A stretch of DNA of 64,000 nucleotides, from positions 91,248 through 155,247 of the forward strand of contig NZ_LRFC01000039.1 in the NCBI RefSeq assembly GCF_001619875.1. The letters are read 5' to 3'. This stretch comes from Fictibacillus phosphorivorans. Lineage in GTDB: Bacteria > Bacillota > Bacilli > Bacillales > Fictibacillaceae. The notes beneath the pieces are model-generated. The model was not told where the DNA came from. It saw nothing but the letters and a program-made list of their open reading frames with translations, and did not search any database. Made by a program: the position numbers and the translations under genes. Positions 9,397-18,346 of this stretch are shown one piece after another; the first letter of the stretch is position 1; every line of letters begins with the position of its first letter.

Positions 9397-9573
9397 ATGT
9401 ATCTCATTATGATGATCATAAGCCTTATTTCACTAGCAGGGAGCTTTTACTTTTTTGTGCTCTCTCTATTAAATATGGCACCAAAACTTCTTGCTGTACC
9501 GAGCCTTTTTATCGCGGTACTCTTAACAACCCTATTGTTTAATTACCGCTCAAAACTGAGACGAATCGGATAA
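9397..9573 (+). CDS. Small two-helix membrane protein (yizD position)
   Basis: A 58-residue protein started at the ATG at 9397 with AAAGGAGGGAG upstream; an in-frame ATG 24 nt before overlaps that site. It consists of two hydrophobic segments (about residues 1-25 and 28-50) and a basic tail RSKLRRIG. No family is recognised. It lies between spxH and pepF, where B. subtilis has the small gene yizD, so it may be its counterpart. Confidence 0.65.
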   Translation: MYLIMMIISLISLAGSFYFFVLSLLNMAPKLLAVPSLFIAVLLTTLLFNYRSKLRRIG

Positions 9574-9585
9574 AAGAACATAAAT

Positions 9586-9620
9586 AAAATCCTGCCCGGT
9601 GATTTCGGACAGGATTTTTT
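9586..9620. terminator. Bidirectional terminator between the small gene and pepF
   Basis: AAAATCCTG / CAGGATTTT stem with T-runs readable on both strands, serving the convergent genes. Confidence 0.8.
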
Positions 9621-9624
9621 GTGT

Positions 9625-11442
9625 TTATTTTTCAAAAAGCAGTTCTTCCATTTCATCAAGAATGGATTCAAATACTTTAAGCGCATTTTCAATCGGCTCA
9701 GGAGTTGTCATATCTACCCCTGCCTTTTTCAATACTTCAATCGGATAATCAGAACTACCCGCTTTTAAGAATTCAAGGTAACGCTCCACAGCAGGTTTCC
9801 CTTCTTCTAAAATTTGTTTAGATAAGGAAGCTGCAGCACTGAAACCTGTAGCATATTGGTAAACATAGAAATTGTAATAGAAATGAGGAATTCTTGCCCA
9901 TTCTAATCCAATCTCCTTATCAATCACTAAATCTTCCCCGAAATATTTAACATTCAGGTCATAATAGATTTTCGTTAATAGTTCAGGAGTTAACGGTTCT
10001 CCGTTAGCTGCACGAACATGAATTTCTTGTTCGAATTCCGCAAACATTGTCTGACGGAATACGGTTCCTCTGAAGCCTTCTAAGTGATGATTCAATAAGT
10101 ATAATTTTTCTTTTTTGTCAGAAGTCTTTTCCAGCATGTAATGATTCAATAAGGCCTCGTTGCAAGTTGATGCTACTTCTGCAACGAAAATTGAATAATC
10201 CGCATATGGATACGGCTGGCTTTCTCGCGTATAGTAACTGTGAACCGAGTGTCCGATCTCATGTGTTAATGTAAACAAGTTGTTTACGTTATCTTGCCAG
10301 TTCATTAAGATGTATGGCATAGTCCCATAAGCACCAGAAGAATACGCTCCGCTTCTTTTGCCTGCATTCTCATGTACATCGATCCAGCGCTTTTCATAGC
10401 CTTCTTTTACGATTCTTTTATACTCTTCTCCCATTGGATCTAAGCTGTCTAATACAAGCTGCTGAGCTTCTTTAAAGCTGACTTCCATCTTTGCGTCTTT
10501 CACAAGCGGTGTGTATAGATCGTACATGTGAAGCTCGTCAAGGCCAAGTGCTTTTTTACGAAGTCGCACATAGCGATGCAATAGATCTAGGTTATCATTC
10601 ACCGTTTTTACTAAGTTATCATAAACAGCTTCTGGAATATTGTTATTGTTTAGAGCTGCTTCGCGGGCTGAACTGAACTTTCTTGTTTTAGCGAAGAAAT
10701 TGTCTCGTTTAACGGTTCCGGCAAGCGTGCTCGCAAACGTATTTTTGTATGAATCATATGTCCCATATACCGCTTTGAATGCCTCTTCTCTTACTCTGCG
10801 GTCAGAGCTTTCCAAGAAGCGAATGTAACGGCCGTGCGTTACTTCAATTTCTTCCCCATTTTCATCTTTGATTACAGGGAATTTAAGATCAGCATTATTA
10901 AGCATGCCGAATGTATTGCTTGAAGTATTAGCTACTTCTCTCACATCCGCAAGAAGAGCTTCTTCTTCTTTTGAAAGAACATGTGGACGCTGACGATTAA
11001 TTTCATCTAATGCGTGTTTATATAGTTTTAATGGCTCATGACTTTGTAAAAATTGGTTCAATGCCTCTTCTGATAATGAAAGGATTTCAGGAACAGCAAA
11101 TGATACGGTGCTGCTTACCTGTGTAGCAAGGTTAGAAGCACGGTCATTCAACCCTTGGTATAGAGAGTTTGTCGTATCCTGATCATATCTCATATGAGCG
11201 TATGTATAGAGCTTGCCAAGTTTCTTGGTTACCTCATCTTGTTTTTGCAGATAGGAATATAGTGTTTCAGCTGACTCTCCAAGCTTTCCTTGGAAACCTT
11301 TAAGTTCTGGCAGCAATTCTTTTGTTTCATTAAATTCTTTTTCCCATACGTCATTAGACGCATATATTGCTTCTAAATCCCATGTATCTTCTACAGGAAG
11401 TTCATTACGTTTAGGCAATGATTTCGTTTTTGTTTGAGACAT
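9625..11442 (-). CDS. pepF: Oligoendopeptidase F
   Basis: A 605-residue M3-family zinc metallopeptidase. The zinc site HEIGHSVH (HExxH) is near residue 393, and the third ligand region with Glu lies in VAEVASTCNEALLNHY about 25 residues on. N-terminal helical domain features (ETLYSYLQKQDEVTKKLGKLYTYA) are typical of PepF, which degrades peptides of about 7-17 residues in the cytosol. AGGTGT precedes the ATG. In B. subtilis pepF (yjbG) also lies between spxH and coiA; overproduction there affects sporulation by degrading signalling peptides. Confidence 0.93.
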   Translation of the reverse strand: MSQTKTKSLPKRNELPVEDTWDLEAIYASNDVWEKEFNETKELLPELKGFQGKLGESAETLYSYLQKQDEVTKKLGKLYTYAHMRYDQDTTNSLYQGLNDRASNLATQVSSTVSFAVPEILSLSEEALNQFLQSHEPLKLYKHALDEINRQRPHVLSKEEEALLADVREVANTSSNTFGMLNNADLKFPVIKDENGEEIEVTHGRYIRFLESSDRRVREEAFKAVYGTYDSYKNTFASTLAGTVKRDNFFAKTRKFSSAREAALNNNNIPEAVYDNLVKTVNDNLDLLHRYVRLRKKALGLDELHMYDLYTPLVKDAKMEVSFKEAQQLVLDSLDPMGEEYKRIVKEGYEKRWIDVHENAGKRSGAYSSGAYGTMPYILMNWQDNVNNLFTLTHEIGHSVHSYYTRESQPYPYADYSIFVAEVASTCNEALLNHYMLEKTSDKKEKLYLLNHHLEGFRGTVFRQTMFAEFEQEIHVRAANGEPLTPELLTKIYYDLNVKYFGEDLVIDKEIGLEWARIPHFYYNFYVYQYATGFSAAASLSKQILEEGKPAVERYLEFLKAGSSDYPIEVLKKAGVDMTTPEPIENALKVFESILDEMEELLFEK

Positions 11443-11538
11443 ACATACACCTCCAAGTAAATTAAAGAGAAACGTGATTTCACACTCTCCTTATGTATAT
11501 CTACATATTACCAGAAAATGCTTATACAAAGTCAAAAA

Positions 11539-12705
11539 TTAAGACTTTTCACTGAAAATTTCGTCTAGTTTAAATGCCTCTTCAACTGTTTTAGGATAAT
11601 GAATATCACGTAATTTTTTCCATGTTTGATCTGTAACCTGTTCAATAAATTTATGTCTTTCTAAAAAGTGAAGATAACCTCTCATTGCGTTTTTCCAGGA
11701 TTCATTGATATATGGGAAATCTCTTACTTGTAAGATCCTCTTTTGAAGCAGCCTCTCAAACTCTTGCTCAATAAAGTTAATGGAGAATAGTGAAACAGAC
11801 AATTTTTCAATCATAAATAACAAATAGGTCTGCCACAAATAAGGAGAAGTTTCGAAGTGATAATAACCATTAGAAGGCACTCCTGCAAGCGGGGGAAATA
11901 GTGTTAAGGAGCGGTGATTAAAATATAAAACTTTTTTAAAATACATAACAGAGGGAGAAGTATTTTTAAATGCAGTCATCCTCCATGTCGTTTTTTGCTT
12001 AAGCCATAAGTTTTTATAATGTAGAAACTCTTCTTCATTATAGGTTTGTGATACCTCTTGAAAATAATTAAAATTCTTTGAGGAAAACCTGTACGAAATA
12101 GCAGCAGATTTCCTTTGCGAAAGAGGAAGAATGTTTCTGAGGAGTACAAACTGATCCTGAAGAGGGCAATAATAATGAAGAAAAAGGTTACCAGCATTGT
12201 CTTTCTTTGCTGCTGAAAGATCTGTACTTTGAATCAAATGTAGAAAGTTTCCTTTATGCGTTAACCGCTTCAATCCAAAAATCCAATCTGATTGTATGTT
12301 AAGAGACTGATAACCTTGAATCCTGCTTCTTAATTGGTCTTGGCTTATCGACGCACATTGAAACTCAATCGCATGGTTATGCTTCGAAAGAAACAAATCA
12401 GGGCGCTGGGCAATATCACGTAAATAAAATTCAACAATCGGTTCTTCAGATAATGCTATGAGCCACTTATACAGACCTTTTTTACCGAGCATATGATAGT
12501 TCGTTTCAGCTTCATGAAACCCTGCACATTCCTCATATGAACGATGTGCAAAATGCCAAGTCTTTTTCATACCGCACTTTGGAATTACTTTACTTTGGCA
12601 AACCGGACATAAGAGTCCCCCTTCTTTATTTTTTGCAACCCATTCCTCTTTTGTTGAATCACCTACCATATCAACAAATTGATTCTTATATAGCGCTACC
12701 AGCAC
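11539..12705 (-). CDS. coiA: Competence protein CoiA
   Basis: A 388-residue protein if started at the GTG at 12705, which is 8 nt from GAGG; a GTG three codons upstream overlaps that site. The N-terminal zinc-finger-like segment GGLLCPVCQSKVIPKCGMKKTWHFAH is followed by a nuclease-like core with DLFLSKHNHAIEFQCASIS (PD-(D/E)xK-type strand with E-x-Q) near residues 105-125. CoiA proteins act in natural transformation, probably on incoming DNA with DprA/RecA. The C-terminal half is poorly conserved. It lies next to mecA as in B. subtilis. Confidence 0.85.
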   Translation of the reverse strand: MLVALYKNQFVDMVGDSTKEEWVAKNKEGGLLCPVCQSKVIPKCGMKKTWHFAHRSYEECAGFHEAETNYHMLGKKGLYKWLIALSEEPIVEFYLRDIAQRPDLFLSKHNHAIEFQCASISQDQLRSRIQGYQSLNIQSDWIFGLKRLTHKGNFLHLIQSTDLSAAKKDNAGNLFLHYYCPLQDQFVLLRNILPLSQRKSAAISYRFSSKNFNYFQEVSQTYNEEEFLHYKNLWLKQKTTWRMTAFKNTSPSVMYFKKVLYFNHRSLTLFPPLAGVPSNGYYHFETSPYLWQTYLLFMIEKLSVSLFSINFIEQEFERLLQKRILQVRDFPYINESWKNAMRGYLHFLERHKFIEQVTDQTWKKLRDIHYPKTVEEAFKLDEIFSEKS

Positions 12706-12835
12706 TCCATTCACCTCAATATCATTTTATTTTAATGATGAAAGAAGCAGATAGAATTGTCATATTCCGGTTTGCTCAATAATGCGTTGAGAAAGTGCTA
12801 GTATTGTAGAAGAACACTTTGTAAAAAAACAAAAA

Positions 12836-12862
12836 CCGATTTCAATGAATCTGAAATCGGCT
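12836..12862 (-). terminator. mecA terminator
   Basis: CCGATTTCA / TGAAATCGG 9-bp stem followed on the minus strand by a T-rich run. Confidence 0.75.
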
Positions 12863-12867
12863 ATATC

Positions 12868-13536
12868 CTATAATTTAAAATGTTTTTGTATGTGTTCTAA
12901 AGCTCCATCAGAAACAATTGTTTTTCCGTACTCTTGAACGCGATAAACGGATAAATCTGAATCATTTCCGTACTCTAAGAGCTGGGCCAATAAATCATCT
13001 TGTTCTCGATCTGATGTTTCTACATTGAATGTTACATATAAATAATATTTGCCCTGGAAGTGAAACAGAGCGTTTTCAAAGGACGAAGAATCGATGGTAT
13101 GACTTAATGAGATAACATCTTCAAAGTCTCCAAACGAAATCAAGAATGACAGGTAATCTTCCTCAGTTTCTTCTAATTCATCAAATTCCTCTTCTGCTTG
13201 AAATTGCTGATCTAATAGTTGTTCAATATTTTGATCAACAGGCAAATCTAATTTATCATCACCGATTGGCAGCTCAATTTTTTTACCGTCTTTAGACATT
13301 TGAGCACGAGTTACAATAATTTCAAGACCTTTATCCAGAGCCTGTACTTGAATCCACAGAGGACCTTCTAATGGAAACTGCTCTTGCTGATGTGCTTCGT
13401 CCATCATTTCCCAAAAGAGTTCTTCTCCTCTTTCGCGATCAGACCATATTTCTTCACGGTCGAAACCGCGCTCTTCAATATCTCTGTACGTAATGAAAAA
13501 TTTAATAGTGAACTCATTCACTCTTTCAATTTCCAT
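12868..13536 (-). CDS. mecA: Adaptor protein MecA
   Basis: A 222-residue acidic protein beginning MEIERVNEFTIKFFITYRDIEERGF, the typical MecA N-terminus, with an acidic linker EEEFDELEETEED near 125-140 and the C-terminal ClpC-binding ferredoxin-like domain (DVISLSHTIDSSSFENALFHFQGKYYL). MecA targets proteins such as ComK to ClpCP. The start at 13536 follows AGGGAGAGAAG; the open frame extends upstream but without a better site. It neighbours coiA and, divergently, the TerC gene. Confidence 0.92.
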   Translation of the reverse strand: MEIERVNEFTIKFFITYRDIEERGFDREEIWSDRERGEELFWEMMDEAHQQEQFPLEGPLWIQVQALDKGLEIIVTRAQMSKDGKKIELPIGDDKLDLPVDQNIEQLLDQQFQAEEEFDELEETEEDYLSFLISFGDFEDVISLSHTIDSSSFENALFHFQGKYYLYVTFNVETSDREQDDLLAQLLEYGNDSDLSVYRVQEYGKTIVSDGALEHIQKHFKL

Positions 13537-13686
13537 TCTGCTTCTCTCCCTTCTCTCCGGTTTGTTCGTGAAGGGATAAATACCCCTAGAAAAAAGCAAA
13601 TCTTATTTCCTTTTATTCTCCGTCAAAAAATCAATCACAATTAAACCTCTTGTACCTTATTCTATGACAAAACGGAAAATATGGAA

Positions 13687-13719
13687 ATAAAAAAGGCCTG
13701 TTTAATCTGCCCTTTTTTA
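13687..13719 (+). terminator. Terminator-like hairpin in the mecA-terC divergent region
   Basis: AAAAAAGGC and GCCCTTTTTT flank an 11-nt loop, and the hairpin ends in a T-run on the plus strand. No gene is seen that would need it, since mecA and terC diverge here. Confidence 0.45.
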
Positions 13720-13753
13720 ACCCTATGAAGATAATGAATTTAAAGCGCCCAAC

Positions 13754-13783
13754 TTGACGCAGATGACCAAGCTAGACTATAAT
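13754..13783 (+). promoter_or_regulatory. terC (yjbE) sigma-A promoter
   Basis: TTGACG (13754-13759) and TATAAT (13778-13783) are separated by 18 bp, giving an expected start of transcription about 65 nt before the gene. Confidence 0.65.
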
Positions 13784-13855
13784 TCAAAGGTCTTTAAGGT
13801 TAACATATTGTACCATAAATCATCTGAAATTTCATTACATACGGGGGGTTTACGT

Positions 13856-14524
13856 TTGGAAACAGAATTTCTGATATCCTTGCTGCAAATCATTGCAATC
13901 GATATTCTTCTCGGCGGAGACAACGCAATTGTCATTGCCCTTGCCAGCAGAAACTTACCAGAGAAACAAAGAAATAAAGCCATCTTCTTAGGTACAGGAC
14001 TTGCTATAGTGGTTCGTGTAGTACTAACCATTGTAGCTGTTTACTTATTAAATATTCCTTTCTTATATCTTGCTGGAGGAATCTTACTGTTAATCATTGC
14101 TTACAAGCTTATTTTAGAAGAAGATGAAGAACTTGATGTAAAAGCGGGTAAAAACTTATCAGATGCCGTAAAAACTATCGTATTTGCTGATATTGCTATG
14201 GGACTTGATAACGTGCTCGCAGTGGCAGGTGCTGCCCATGGAAATATTGTTCTCGTTGTCATTGGACTATTAGTATCTGTACCCATTATTATATGGGGAA
14301 GCAAAATAATATTGCACTTTATGGAACGTTTTCCTGTTTTAATTTATATCGGAGCTGGTGTCCTGGCATTTACTTCAGCTGGAATGATCGTGGAAGAACG
14401 AATGATTCATTCCGTTTTTGAAGGGAACGATTTGCTAAAATACGGTTTATACGTATTCTTAGTTGTAGGTGTCATTCTTGCTGGAATCCTGACTAATACT
14501 TTTAAGAAAAAACGTGCTAAATAA
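13856..14524 (+). CDS. yjbE: TerC-family membrane protein
   Basis: A 222-residue integral membrane protein started at TTG 13856 behind GGGGGG; the open frame runs upstream through the promoter and is not used. Features: seven or so helices, the TerC motif DILLGGDNAIVIALA near residues 14-28 and its mirrored copy DIAMGLDNVLAVAGAA near 120-135, both carrying the acidic pairs thought to bind metal. Bacillus TerC proteins have been linked to manganese export to secreted proteins. I looked for a yybP-ykoY manganese riboswitch in the leader and do not see one. A strong terminator follows. Confidence 0.88.
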   Translation: METEFLISLLQIIAIDILLGGDNAIVIALASRNLPEKQRNKAIFLGTGLAIVVRVVLTIVAVYLLNIPFLYLAGGILLLIIAYKLILEEDEELDVKAGKNLSDAVKTIVFADIAMGLDNVLAVAGAAHGNIVLVVIGLLVSVPIIIWGSKIILHFMERFPVLIYIGAGVLAFTSAGMIVEERMIHSVFEGNDLLKYGLYVFLVVGVILAGILTNTFKKKRAK

Positions 14525-14525
14525 G

Positions 14526-14562
14526 AAGAAGTCTCGCAGGGATGCGAGACTTCTTTATTTTT
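14526..14562 (+). terminator. terC terminator
   Basis: 13-bp stem AAGAAGTCTCGCA / TGCGAGACTTCTT followed by a T-rich run. Confidence 0.85.
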
Positions 14563-14565
14563 GAC

Positions 14566-14603
14566 AACAAAACTTCCGCCTTCAAAAAGCGGAAGTTTCG
14601 TTT
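14566..14603 (-). terminator. spx terminator
   Basis: AACTTCCGC / GCGGAAGTT stem just beyond the spx stop, with TTTTG on the minus strand. Confidence 0.7.
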
Positions 14604-15002
14604 TTATTCATTTACAAGACGCTGTGCTTCCATAAGCTGAAACGTACGTACTCGTCTTGGTAAGAAACGACGAATTTCGTCTTCGTTATAACCAACTTGC
14701 AAACGTTTTTCATCCAGGATAATTGGTCTGCGTAATAGGCCTGGATGGTCTGCAATCAATTGATATAAGTCTTGCAAAGGCATGGATTCAAGATTAATGT
14801 TTAGTTCCTGGAACGTTTTAGAACGAGTAGAGATGATCTCGTCTGTACCGTCCTCTGTCATTCTCAAGATTTGCTTAACTTCTTCTATTGATAAAGGTTC
14901 TGAAAAAATATTTCTTTCTTGATAAGGAATGTCATTCTCTTTTAACCATGCTTTTGCTTTCCGGCATGATGTACAGCTCGGCGAAGTAAATAGTGTGACC
15001 AT
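14604..15002 (-). CDS. spx: Transcriptional regulator Spx
   Basis: A 132-residue ArsC-fold protein with the redox switch CTSC near residues 10-13 ([16 protein letters not shown]). It also has the RNA polymerase alpha-CTD-binding face, including the Gly in [15 protein letters not shown], and the C-terminal [31 protein letters not shown]. Sequence and length are nearly those of B. subtilis Spx, the regulator of disulfide stress genes. The ATG at 15002 follows GGGGAAGGAGAG. Its proteolytic adaptor SpxH is coded in the same window. The region upstream to 15240 is non-coding and probably holds its promoters. Confidence 0.96.
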   Translation of the reverse strand: MVTLFTSPSCTSCRKAKAWLKENDIPYQERNIFSEPLSIEEVKQILRMTEDGTDEIISTRSKTFQELNINLESMPLQDLYQLIADHPGLLRRPIILDEKRLQVGYNEDEIRRFLPRRVRTFQLMEAQRLVNE

Positions 15003-15247
15003 AGTGGATCTCTCCTTCCCCTCTCTCTGATTTAGATACTTTAAAAAAGTTATTAAATCATTCATAGTATACTACACATTTTACATTTTCGGTAGAGGTT
15101 ATACAGACTTTTGTACATTTTTACGAATTTGTCATACAAATGTAATACGTCAAACACCTATACAACTTGTCTTACATAACATGACTTTATCTACATATAT
15201 ATAGACGTATTACCCAAGAATAAGTTTCATAAAACATAAAAAAAATA

Positions 15248-15274
15248 AAAGAGTGGCAAAAGACCACTCTTTTT
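15248..15274. terminator. Bidirectional terminator after the small basic gene
   Basis: AAAGAGTGG / CCACTCTTT stem with A- and T-runs on either side. Confidence 0.75.
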
Positions 15275-15409
15275 TTATGCAATCGTTTTTTTCAATTGAG
15301 ATGCAGGGCCTTTTCTAGCAATGTTTGGCTTAAAATGTTTAAGATTCTTCTTAAGCATTTCTTTTAATAGCTCACGCTTTGTTTTTTTCTTTTTGTCTTT
15401 TTGTTTCAT
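15275..15409 (-). CDS. Small highly basic protein of unknown function
   Basis: A 44-residue protein, MKQKDKKKKTKRELLK at the start, about 40% Lys/Arg, with one amphipathic helix (KRELLKEMLKKNLKHF). AAAGGAGG lies 8 nt before the ATG and a terminator follows, which supports a real gene. It sits between spx and the yjbC-type acetyltransferase, 36 bp after the latter, so they may share a transcript. I know no family. Confidence 0.6.
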   Translation of the reverse strand: MKQKDKKKKTKRELLKEMLKKNLKHFKPNIARKGPASQLKKTIA

Positions 15410-15445
15410 CCTGATCATCCTCCTTTAAAAAGGAAAATAGTAATA

Positions 15446-16060
15446 TTACTCTGAAACAAGTTTTTCTTGTGAATCTACCGCCTTATCCTCAATCTGTTCT
15501 GGCTTAGGAACTAAGCTGCCTTGATCGAGTGTCAGCACTTCATTTGCTGGCTGATAAGATTTACCGTACAATTCATTATCTTTGTACGTGTGTACTTCAT
15601 TATACGTCTTTTTCATGTTTTCATAAATAGTTTCTTCAGATTCTTCTGTTGGTGACCAATATAGAATCTCCATTTCATTTATTTCATTTGTAGCTAAAGA
15701 ACGTCTTCTATATGCAATACTTGATGCATGTTCAAAACCTTCACGTGTATAAAAGCGCAGTCGTTTTTCAGTGTCTGTATCTTCATAGTCAACCGGCTCT
15801 ACTTCTAATAATATCGGTTTCTTTTTTGCCTTCAATTTCTCAATAAGCTTATGACCGAGACCTTGTCCCCTAGCATCCTTAGAAACAAATAAGTAATCAA
15901 TAAAAACAAAGTCTGGAAGTTCAACGTACATTAAAACGTGATGTTTTCCTTCATCTTTATGATAAATATCACTTTTTTCATCCAGTAACAGTTCCATATG
16001 TTCTTTTGATTTCATCTCTTCAATCGGAAAATATTGATTTAACTTCTCATACCAATTCAT
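15446..16060 (-). CDS. yjbC: GNAT acetyltransferase YjbC
   Basis: A 204-residue protein with a GNAT fold: the acetyl-CoA loop KDARGQGLGHKLIEKL near residues 80-95, followed by LLEVEPVDYEDTDTEKRLRFYTREGF. The ~70-residue C-terminal extension after NEMEILYWSP is also present in B. subtilis YjbC, which is adjacent to spx there and whose upstream promoter can read into spx. The substrate is unknown. AAGGAGC precedes the start. Confidence 0.82.
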   Translation of the reverse strand: MNWYEKLNQYFPIEEMKSKEHMELLLDEKSDIYHKDEGKHHVLMYVELPDFVFIDYLFVSKDARGQGLGHKLIEKLKAKKKPILLEVEPVDYEDTDTEKRLRFYTREGFEHASSIAYRRRSLATNEINEMEILYWSPTEESEETIYENMKKTYNEVHTYKDNELYGKSYQPANEVLTLDQGSLVPKPEQIEDKAVDSQEKLVSE

Positions 16061-16189
16061 TGTTTCCTCATCAGCTCCTTTAATTATGGTGATTTATTAT
16101 AGTTTTCCCTCTTTCTTCCTTTGTTATCATGAGATACAATAAAGAAAGAAGTACGTGGTGAACTCGTTGTTATAAGGAGGAGTCCTCAT

Positions 16190-16369
16190 TTGATTTCATT
16201 CTTTACCGATTTAGTGTTAGTAGCTCTATGTGTGGTTGGTATTACAGCACTGATGGGAACCATTTCCCAAGTCATCGCGGTAAAATTGTTCGGCGGTAAA
16301 AAAGTTTCTCATTTTGTGGATAAATCGAAGTCCTTTCAAGAGAACTGGAGTCCTGTAAAAAGAAGATAA
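16190..16369 (+). CDS. Small single-helix membrane protein
   Basis: A 59-residue protein from TTG 16190, with AAGGAGGAG 9 nt upstream. It has one membrane segment (LVLVALCVVGITALMGTI, about 8-25) and a basic C-terminus. Its own terminator follows at once. No family recognised. It is divergent from yjbC. Confidence 0.6.
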   Translation: MISFFTDLVLVALCVVGITALMGTISQVIAVKLFGGKKVSHFVDKSKSFQENWSPVKRR

Positions 16370-16376
16370 AAAATCG

Positions 16377-16405
16377 AACAACCCGTGAATTTTGGGTTGT
16401 TTTTT
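16377..16405 (+). terminator. Terminator of the small membrane protein gene
   Basis: AACAACCC / GGGTTGTT stem followed by TTTTTT. Confidence 0.8.
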
Positions 16406-16465
16406 ACATTTCAAGTTCGAACTGCTTTATAATACAAGGGTAGCATACATAATAGAGGTGTACAA

Positions 16466-18226
16466 ATGCATAGAAACCTTAGAACGTTTATTAATCAATT
16501 AAGATCAGAAAAAGAGATCGTTGAAATTCATGCTGAAGTTGATCCATATTTAGAAATTCCTGAGATCCATAGACGCGTTATTGATGAAGAGGGCCCAGCC
16601 CTTCTATTTACAAATGTTAAAGGGAAAGACATACCGGTAGTAACAAATCTGTTTGGCACTATTAAACGGGTAGACATGGCTTTCGGACCTAAACCAGAAC
16701 AACTGGTCAAAGAACTTGTTGGGTCTATTGATGAGTTAATGCCACCTTCCCCTTCAGTATTATGGAAGAAAAAAGGGATGATCAAAGATGTGTTATCTCT
16801 TGGTACAAAGAAAGTTAGCAAAAGTAAAGCTCCATTGTTAGAAACGTTTACTACTAACGTCAACATGAAAGACCTGCCTGCATTAACAGGCTGGCATCTA
16901 GATAGCAATCCATTTGTTACTCTTCCACTTGTGTATACAGAACATCCTGATAAGCATGAGCACAATCTGGGCATGTACAGAATAGAGATTAAGGAAGAAA
17001 ACAAAACAGGGATTCACTGGCAAATTCATAAAGGTGGCGGTTTCCACCACTATGCAGCCGAACAGAAAAACGAAGCACTTCCTGTAACATTGTTCTTAGG
17101 GGGCCCTCCATCCTTAATGATTTCTGCGATTGCCCCACTGCCAGAGGCTGTTCCTGAACTTATGTTTTCATCGATGTTAATGGGTGAAAAGCTAAGTCTT
17201 GCACATGTTGATGGGCATCCGCATCCATTGATTGCGGAAGCTGAATTTGCGTTTGGCGGTGTTGTTCCACCACATGTGAGAGAACCTGAAGGACCTTTTG
17301 GTGATCACTATGGGTATTACTCATGGGCACATGATTTCCCTGTGTTTAACGTTGATAAGATGTGGAAACGAAAAGACGCGATCTATCCTGCTACGGTCGT
17401 AGGAAAACCGAAACAAGAAGATTATTTTATCGGGGAATATTTGCAGCGGTTAATGAGCCCGTTGTTCCCAGTTGTCATGAATGGTGTGCGTGATCTATGG
17501 ACCTATGCAGAAACCGGATTCCACGCACTTGCAGGTGCTGTAGTACGTGAATCGTATTATAAAGAAGGCTTGGCACATGCTTTCCGTATTATGGGTGAAG
17601 GTCAGCTTACGTTAACGAAGTTTTTAATGGTAACGAATAAGCCTGTAAACCTTCAAAACTTTGCAGAACTAGCTGAAGGTGTATTGGAAAGATTCCTGCC
17701 TGAACGTGATTTATTGATCATTCATGATACTTCTATGGATACCCTTGATTATACGGGTCGAAAATTCAATACCGGATCCAAAGCAATCATGACAGGACTT
17801 GGTGAACCCGTTCGTGAATTAAAACGTTCGTATGAAGGTGGAACCATTTCCGGCATTGATAATGTAGGTGTATTTTGTGGAGGCTGTTTAACGGTTAGCG
17901 GTCCATCCTTCAACGAAGCTCCTGATTTTGCAGAACATTTACTCAAAAACAGTCATGACTCCTTCAAGGACTGGCCATTAGTATTTCTTGTTGATGATGC
18001 TTCTATTGCTGCAACACAAGCTGAATTTTTATGGACAACCTTTACCCGATTCGACCCAGCATATGATGTATATGCAAAAAGTACGATCGATCGTAATCGA
18101 ATTAAGTATGAAGGCACCATTATTATTGATGCAAGGATGAAACCTTTCTATCCGGATGTGGTGGAAACTCGTGAGGATATCGATAAACTGGTTACTAATC
18201 GTTGGGATGAGTACTTTAAAAAGTAA
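16466..18226 (+). CDS. UbiD-family decarboxylase
   Basis: A 586-residue protein of the prenylated-FMN-dependent UbiD family, with the characteristic PEGPFGDHYGYYSW segment near residues 274-287 and TTFTRFDPAYDVYA near the C-terminus. UbiD enzymes remove or add CO2 on aromatic or unsaturated acids; candidates here are a menaquinone-pathway-type or hydroxybenzoate-type substrate, which the sequence does not settle. A UbiX prenyltransferase to make the cofactor is not coded nearby. The start follows AGAGGTG. It is flanked by terminators, and at this place the B. subtilis order yjbC-opp is interrupted. Confidence 0.85.
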   Translation: MHRNLRTFINQLRSEKEIVEIHAEVDPYLEIPEIHRRVIDEEGPALLFTNVKGKDIPVVTNLFGTIKRVDMAFGPKPEQLVKELVGSIDELMPPSPSVLWKKKGMIKDVLSLGTKKVSKSKAPLLETFTTNVNMKDLPALTGWHLDSNPFVTLPLVYTEHPDKHEHNLGMYRIEIKEENKTGIHWQIHKGGGFHHYAAEQKNEALPVTLFLGGPPSLMISAIAPLPEAVPELMFSSMLMGEKLSLAHVDGHPHPLIAEAEFAFGGVVPPHVREPEGPFGDHYGYYSWAHDFPVFNVDKMWKRKDAIYPATVVGKPKQEDYFIGEYLQRLMSPLFPVVMNGVRDLWTYAETGFHALAGAVVRESYYKEGLAHAFRIMGEGQLTLTKFLMVTNKPVNLQNFAELAEGVLERFLPERDLLIIHDTSMDTLDYTGRKFNTGSKAIMTGLGEPVRELKRSYEGGTISGIDNVGVFCGGCLTVSGPSFNEAPDFAEHLLKNSHDSFKDWPLVFLVDDASIAATQAEFLWTTFTRFDPAYDVYAKSTIDRNRIKYEGTIIIDARMKPFYPDVVETREDIDKLVTNRWDEYFKK

Positions 18227-18234
18227 TTTTCACG

Positions 18235-18268
18235 GCAAAAAAAGAAGCGAATATTCGCTTCTTTTTTT
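18235..18268. terminator. Terminator after the ubiD-type gene
   Basis: AAAGAAGCGAATATTCGCTTCTTT, a near-perfect palindrome flanked by A- and T-runs. Confidence 0.85.
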
Positions 18269-18279
18269 AATTTATTTTG

Positions 18280-18318
18280 TTGATATATTGTCCAAACGGT
18301 GTTATTGTATATAACAAT
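18280..18318 (+). promoter_or_regulatory. Promoter and operator-like repeats ahead of the HD gene
   Basis: TTGATA (18280-18285) and TATTGT (18303-18308) are 17 bp apart. Two interlocked perfect inverted repeats, GTTAT-N5-ATAAC (18301-18315) and ATTGT-N5-ACAAT (18304-18318), overlap the -10 box, as a repressor site would. Confidence 0.4.
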
Positions 18319-18346
18319 ATACATTTTTATAGAAAGGAGAAATCTT

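Noticed and set aside
13784..13855. Possible yybP-ykoY manganese riboswitch before the TerC gene
   Set aside because: TerC genes in Bacillus often carry it, but the leader here is only about 70 nt and shows none of the conserved helices.
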